A stretch of 51,475 nucleotides of DNA from an uncultured Clostridia bacterium. GTDB taxonomy: Bacteria > Bacillota > Clostridia > Christensenellales > CAG-138. How positions within the stretch are numbered: the first letter of the stretch is position 1; the number at the start of each line of letters is the position of its first letter. A program made the position numbers and the translations under genes. The notes beneath the pieces are model-generated. The model was not told where the DNA came from and did not search any database. It worked only from the letters and a program-made list of their open reading frames with translations. Location: the NCBI GenBank assembly GCA_934633695.1, contig CAKTYT010000013.1, forward strand, positions 1 through 51,475, in the 5' to 3' direction. Below are positions 47,238 to 51,475 of this stretch, one piece after another.

Positions 47238-50200
47238 ATGAAACAGAAGGTAAACTCTATCTGTGCTTTACTGCTTGCAGCTGTGATGCTGTTTTCAGTT
47301 GTCCCGGTTTTTGATTTGCAAATACCGAAAGCAAGTGCAGAAAATGAGGGGGTCACAATGACTCTTAATGAAGCTCTCAATGTCGAAGGCGGAACAATTG
47401 AGTTCACTAATTCCGGCGACTATATCGATTCCGAAAACGGCAACTATATTTGGAGAGTGGAGGATGACCACATTGTCTCACCGGAGAAGGGATTGTACCA
47501 GAAAAAGGCTATAATTACTGCTGAAGTCACTGCGAATGAGGGTGATATAGTCTCGTTTGATTTTATTTGCGACGTGTTGGACTATACTTATGTAAGCGGC
47601 GGTCTGCTTTTCAGCATTGATGACCGCTCCCCGGAGAGCGGCAGGGGCTATGGTTATGCCGGCTACAAGGATTGGACGCATAAGGAATACGCTCTTACCG
47701 CCGGCACACATACGCTCAAATGGGTTTTCCAACTATCTACGAATGCAACATCGGGCCGTGCAAAGCTTGACAATGTATGTGTCGGCGAACCGGTTCATCC
47801 CTCGGAAATCGTTTTACAGGATACTGCCGAAGTGGGCGTGAACTGCCGAGTACCTTTAACATACGAAGTGCTTCCGGAGGAAGCGTTTAATAAAGATGTT
47901 GTGTTCACTTCATCGGACGAAAGTATTGCAGTTGTGCTCGAGGACGGCAATGTGGTAGGCATGAAGGCGGGTACTGCCATAATAACCGCAGCGACGGTTG
48001 ACGGAGGACTGACAGACACCTGCGAAGTGACTGTCATAGAATCAGAAGTGGGGGCTGTCGAACTCTTTGCTTATGATAGTATTTACTCACGGGAACAGAG
48101 CAAGTGGCACACTGTTTTGTACAAATTTTCAAGCGGTCTGCCTGAGAGGGCGGAAGTGGCGGCCGAGCTGTCGTCTGAAGAAGTAAAAAACTGCGATGTA
48201 GTGTCATGTGCTTATGTCGGCGGAAAAATCTACGGCTATATGACAAGTGGGTATTATGAATTCAGATATGTTGTTATTGACGAGGCAACTCAGAGTATCG
48301 ACTATTGGGGCAGAACTAATCTGCTTAACCCACAATCCATGGCATATGATTATTCAACCAATACGCTGTATGCAATTGCCTACGCAGATCAGTCAAATAG
48401 CAAATTGGCACTGTATAGTGTGGACATTGATACGGGCGATCTGACAATGATCGCAGAGCTGTCAGAGAATGTAACGGAAATTGCTATATCACGTGACGGG
48501 AAAATCTACGGTTTTTTGACCCATACAATCAATGAAATTGATAAGACTACCGGGGAAATTACGAGACTATTCTACTTCCAAGCACAGGATGGGTACAGTA
48601 AGGTGCCTTGGAAGGCTGTATGCGACTTTCGGACGGGCTTGTTTTATGTACTCTATGAATCCAGAACCTATTCACAGTACGGTATCAATCAAAATTTATA
48701 CGAAATAAATGTGGAGGAGCAAAAGGCGAGGTCCTGCGGTTATATCACCTTAAACAACAAGTCCGGCACAAGGGACATGTTTATGAAAAACGATATTGAG
48801 CTCCCCCCGAGAGAAAAAACAAAGTTTACTGTAACTTTTGTTGACAGCATGGATGGCTCAGTCATCGGCACAGCTCAATACGAGGTCGGCACAACGCTGG
48901 ATGAGGCGACCTTCCTCACTCCACCCGAACATGAGGGCTACGCTTTTACCTGCTGGGAGTACGATGGGAATTACGACGGTGAATACCTTCTCTACGATAC
49001 TACGGTTACAGCTTACTACCATGAGGTGGAAGCTCCTGCGACGATAATTGTAAATAACTGCTATGAAGTAGGCAGCCGTTCATATGCTGATTGGGACAGG
49101 TGTGGGTGCCAGATGCTCATCGATGCAGATGCCAGTGCATACGGTACTATTATTCCGGAGCAGAGGACATGGCCGGTGACGGTTATTGAAGGCCCGGAAA
49201 CCTTCTATGATAACTTCGAATATAGGCTGCCGGAGGGGGCAAGTGCCGAGTTTTCATCCAACTCATCAATGTATTGCAAAAAACAGCTTATCAACATTCC
49301 GGCAGGTACGTACGACTGGTGCTTTATTGCTCCAACGAAGGTTGCCGAAGGCGTTGACTATCTGTTCATGAGCGATGACGGAGATATTCCTGCTTGTTAT
49401 GACAACTATACCTTTGAAGCGGGGTATACATATGAGTTTAATGTAACGCATTATAACACAGGCGATTCTTCAACTCGTGTCATGAAAGTCGGACTGACAG
49501 TAACACGTGGGAACACTGAGCCTATATATACCGAACGCATTGAACTCGTTGGGCAAGAGGTTGTCGTTTACGGAAAGCGAATGATAGAATATGAAATTTA
49601 TGTCTATCCCGAGAATGCCTTTGACAAGCAGGTATACATTACGTCAGCCGATGAGACGATCGCTTACCCGGGAATCGACATTCTTGGCGATGACAGTATA
49701 TATGTTCCGGATGGTGTTCACGGCGAGTATTGCTATGCTTATGGCGTAAGTACGGGCAGCACCGTTTTTTCAGTGAATTCGAGTGACGGACACTCTCAAA
49801 CCGAATTCATTGTTCGCGTTCCGGAGATTATGCCTGTTGCAAATATTCGTGCTTTCCGGGCAGGTAAATGGATTGATTTATTTGATGATAACGTTTTTGA
49901 GTATACGACCATAAGAAACGAGAATAGTACCTATTCTATAACGGCAGCCACCTACGCAGGGGGTAAACTCTTTTGCTTTGAAAACAGCAGTGGCAGCAAT
50001 CGGTTTGCTATTAAAGATGCCGAGACACTTGAAACGCTGTTCACAGGTGCAAGGATGGATAGGATTGTAACCGCAATGGCGTATAATTATGCAAATGGTA
50101 AGCTGTACGCTCTTGCGGTTAATGATGAGCTTGGCACTGGTAATTCACTTTACGAGGTTTCACTGCCGCTCGGCACCTTAACAGAAATAGCTCCGATACA

Positions 50201-51475
50201 GGCGTTCGATGCAAACGGCAATCAAGTTTTCCTAAACGAGTTCTGCATTGATAAAAACGGAAATGCCTATGGCGTTAATAAGTCATATTCAGAGCCCTAC
50301 CTGCAAAGCATTGATCTAACAACCGGAATCTGCACAATAATCGGCGGCACGGGAATGAAGTCATATTCCGGTTTTTTCGATTCTAACATTCGTCCCTGCG
50401 GGTACATGGCTTTTGATAATGAACACGGAACAATTGTTCACTACGATGGTCTTAACGGATGGGGAAACTTTAAGCCGGAAACAGGTGAATATATTCACAA
50501 CAGGCCTTTCTGGTCTGCAAGTATTTACTGCATTTATGTGCGAGACAGTGAACCTGAAATTGGGATACCGCCGGCTCCGGATTTCAAAATCACATTCATT
50601 GATGATTCAACGGGCGAAACTTTTGAAGAGCGGACGGTGCAGGGCGGAAGTTATGTAGATACGGAGAGTTTTCCGACTCCACCCGAGCATGATGGACTTG
50701 TTTTCGGGGCATGGGACTTTTTTGACACAGATAAAATGGTGACCTCAGACATTACAGTCCGAGCACTGTATTCAGAACCAGGAGTTCAAACCGCAGTTAT
50801 TAGGTTGACAGATGAGAGCGGGGGACTGTATCAGAATCCAAATGGAGCTGATGAGGCGGAAGAGAGTGGATGGATGACGACATGCGTTGGCTGGCATATG
50901 GTATTTGATGCAGATGCGAATTCCTGCGGAGATGATCAGAGCTTTGCCTTCAGCATGAACGGAGGAGAATTGAATTCATCAGCCTCGCAATTATACGCCT
51001 CGATCGAGTATTCAATCCCCCGAAATGCCGAAGCACCTGTAAATGCATCGGATTCCCAATATAACTATGTTGAGTCTGTGTCGGGTGAAACGAAGTCGGT
51101 TCGCATACCGGCAGGAACATATGATTGGTGTATCCTGTCACTGATTACCTATTCGTATAGCAGATTTATTGCTTCAAGCTACGGGAATATATCGGGATGT
51201 TATGACGATTTCGAATTCGTAGCAGGCTATTTGTACGAGTTCAGAATTTATCGCAAGAGTTATTGCCATGCGGTTGATTTGACGATAACCAAGATTGATA
51301 AAGGAACAACGCAGGACGCAGGCGTATGCGTGATTCTCGGTGAGATAACGGGCGAGCCGGGTGAGGAAATTGAAACGGAAGTCGTTATAGAGGGTGATTA
51401 CGAGGCAAACAGCTTTGATATGACCCTTGAGTACGATGCAAGTGACATAGAAGTTCTTGAAATAACACCGGGCGA
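47238..51475 (+). CDS. Giant secreted multimodular protein, 3' end outside the window (paralogue of the gene at 22801)
   Basis: I translated this frame by hand from ATG 47238 to the last base: 1412 codons, no stop, so the gene continues beyond the window. GGAGG is 5 nt upstream. Modules by residue: signal peptide 1-35; beta-sandwich (LNEALNVEGGTIEF to DNVCVGEP) 45-190; Big_2-like Ig 190-270; propeller-like 272-525; InlB-like 528-597; DUF2436-like 600-756; second Ig-like 765-865; second propeller 865-1108; InlB-like 1116-1181; second DUF2436-like 1183-1355; and the first strands of a cohesin from 1360 (VCVILGEITGEPGEEIETEV, then FDMTLEYDASDIEVLEI). Modules follow the same order as in the 22801 protein but diverge strongly, with more Cys and unbiased codons. 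No cleaved-adhesin module is seen in the visible part. Confidence 0.85.
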   Translation, partial: MKQKVNSICALLLAAVMLFSVVPVFDLQIPKASAENEGVTMTLNEALNVEGGTIEFTNSGDYIDSENGNYIWRVEDDHIVSPEKGLYQKKAIITAEVTANEGDIVSFDFICDVLDYTYVSGGLLFSIDDRSPESGRGYGYAGYKDWTHKEYALTAGTHTLKWVFQLSTNATSGRAKLDNVCVGEPVHPSEIVLQDTAEVGVNCRVPLTYEVLPEEAFNKDVVFTSSDESIAVVLEDGNVVGMKAGTAIITAATVDGGLTDTCEVTVIESEVGAVELFAYDSIYSREQSKWHTVLYKFSSGLPERAEVAAELSSEEVKNCDVVSCAYVGGKIYGYMTSGYYEFRYVVIDEATQSIDYWGRTNLLNPQSMAYDYSTNTLYAIAYADQSNSKLALYSVDIDTGDLTMIAELSENVTEIAISRDGKIYGFLTHTINEIDKTTGEITRLFYFQAQDGYSKVPWKAVCDFRTGLFYVLYESRTYSQYGINQNLYEINVEEQKARSCGYITLNNKSGTRDMFMKNDIELPPREKTKFTVTFVDSMDGSVIGTAQYEVGTTLDEATFLTPPEHEGYAFTCWEYDGNYDGEYLLYDTTVTAYYHEVEAPATIIVNNCYEVGSRSYADWDRCGCQMLIDADASAYGTIIPEQRTWPVTVIEGPETFYDNFEYRLPEGASAEFSSNSSMYCKKQLINIPAGTYDWCFIAPTKVAEGVDYLFMSDDGDIPACYDNYTFEAGYTYEFNVTHYNTGDSSTRVMKVGLTVTRGNTEPIYTERIELVGQEVVVYGKRMIEYEIYVYPENAFDKQVYITSADETIAYPGIDILGDDSIYVPDGVHGEYCYAYGVSTGSTVFSVNSSDGHSQTEFIVRVPEIMPVANIRAFRAGKWIDLFDDNVFEYTTIRNENSTYSITAATYAGGKLFCFENSSGSNRFAIKDAETLETLFTGARMDRIVTAMAYNYANGKLYALAVNDELGTGNSLYEVSLPLGTLTEIAPIQAFDANGNQVFLNEFCIDKNGNAYGVNKSYSEPYLQSIDLTTGICTIIGGTGMKSYSGFFDSNIRPCGYMAFDNEHGTIVHYDGLNGWGNFKPETGEYIHNRPFWSASIYCIYVRDSEPEIGIPPAPDFKITFIDDSTGETFEERTVQGGSYVDTESFPTPPEHDGLVFGAWDFFDTDKMVTSDITVRALYSEPGVQTAVIRLTDESGGLYQNPNGADEAEESGWMTTCVGWHMVFDADANSCGDDQSFAFSMNGGELNSSASQLYASIEYSIPRNAEAPVNASDSQYNYVESVSGETKSVRIPAGTYDWCILSLITYSYSRFIASSYGNISGCYDDFEFVAGYLYEFRIYRKSYCHAVDLTITKIDKGTTQDAGVCVILGEITGEPGEEIETEVVIEGDYEANSFDMTLEYDASDIEVLEITPG

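Overview
The window looks like a piece of a low-to-mid-GC Gram-positive anaerobe of the class Clostridia, probably a gut or rumen commensal. The evidence is strong AGGAGG-type ribosome sites, TTGACA-17-TATAAT promoters, lipoprotein and sortase-type surface signals, an FtsB/DivIC protein, a long-form HPF, a Feo iron operon with a FeoB-associated Cys-rich protein, RsgI-like and ECF sigma/anti-sigma pairs, and dockerin and cohesin modules. I cannot name the genus. No rRNA, tRNA or CRISPR array was seen.

Layout. 1-2100: the end of an accessory patch, with a decayed MobC mobilisation gene, a Nudix hydrolase, a GNAT acetyltransferase and an XRE regulator. 2.2-7.9 kb: a DUF4352 lipoprotein; a minus-strand run of FtsB/DivIC, Ppx/GppA, ECF sigma and anti-sigma; a second lipoprotein; and an ArsR-type regulator. 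8-13.7 kb: a leucine-rich-repeat surface protein, type I glutamine synthetase, a PIG-V-like membrane glycosyltransferase and HPF. 13.8-19.7 kb: a large Cthe_2159-like beta-helix protein with a C-terminal dockerin, then an RsgI-like/PepSY membrane protein and its ECF sigma factor. 19.8-22.4 kb: housekeeping genes (WalJ-like metallohydrolase, RlmH, prolyl-tRNA deacylase-like, a membrane protein). 22.6-29.2 kb: a 2137-residue secreted multimodular protein. 29.3-43.6 kb: YczE-like membrane protein, M18 aminopeptidase, MurC, the feo operon, DUF5662, AI-2E family transporter, uridine kinase, NlpC/P60, a RpiR-led operon and an orphan holin-like gene. 43.6-51.5 kb: a secreted dockerin protein, a MATE transporter, and a second giant multimodular gene that is still open at the window edge.

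The most striking content is a dispersed extracellular module set. The 2137-residue protein carries two cohesin-like modules, four gingipain-type cleaved-adhesin (choice-of-anchor J) modules, a gingipain-type DUF2436 module, Ig-like and propeller-like modules, and a TPPTG sorting-type tail. Its truncated paralogue at 47.2 kb has two DUF2436-like modules and begins a cohesin where the window ends. Two other secreted proteins end in type I dockerins. The simplest reading is a small cell-surface cohesin-dockerin assembly built on haemagglutinin/gingipain-like adhesin modules instead of cellulases. The RsgI-like sensor and sigma pair next to one dockerin gene is a candidate regulator. All module calls come from reading motifs by eye; no database search was run.
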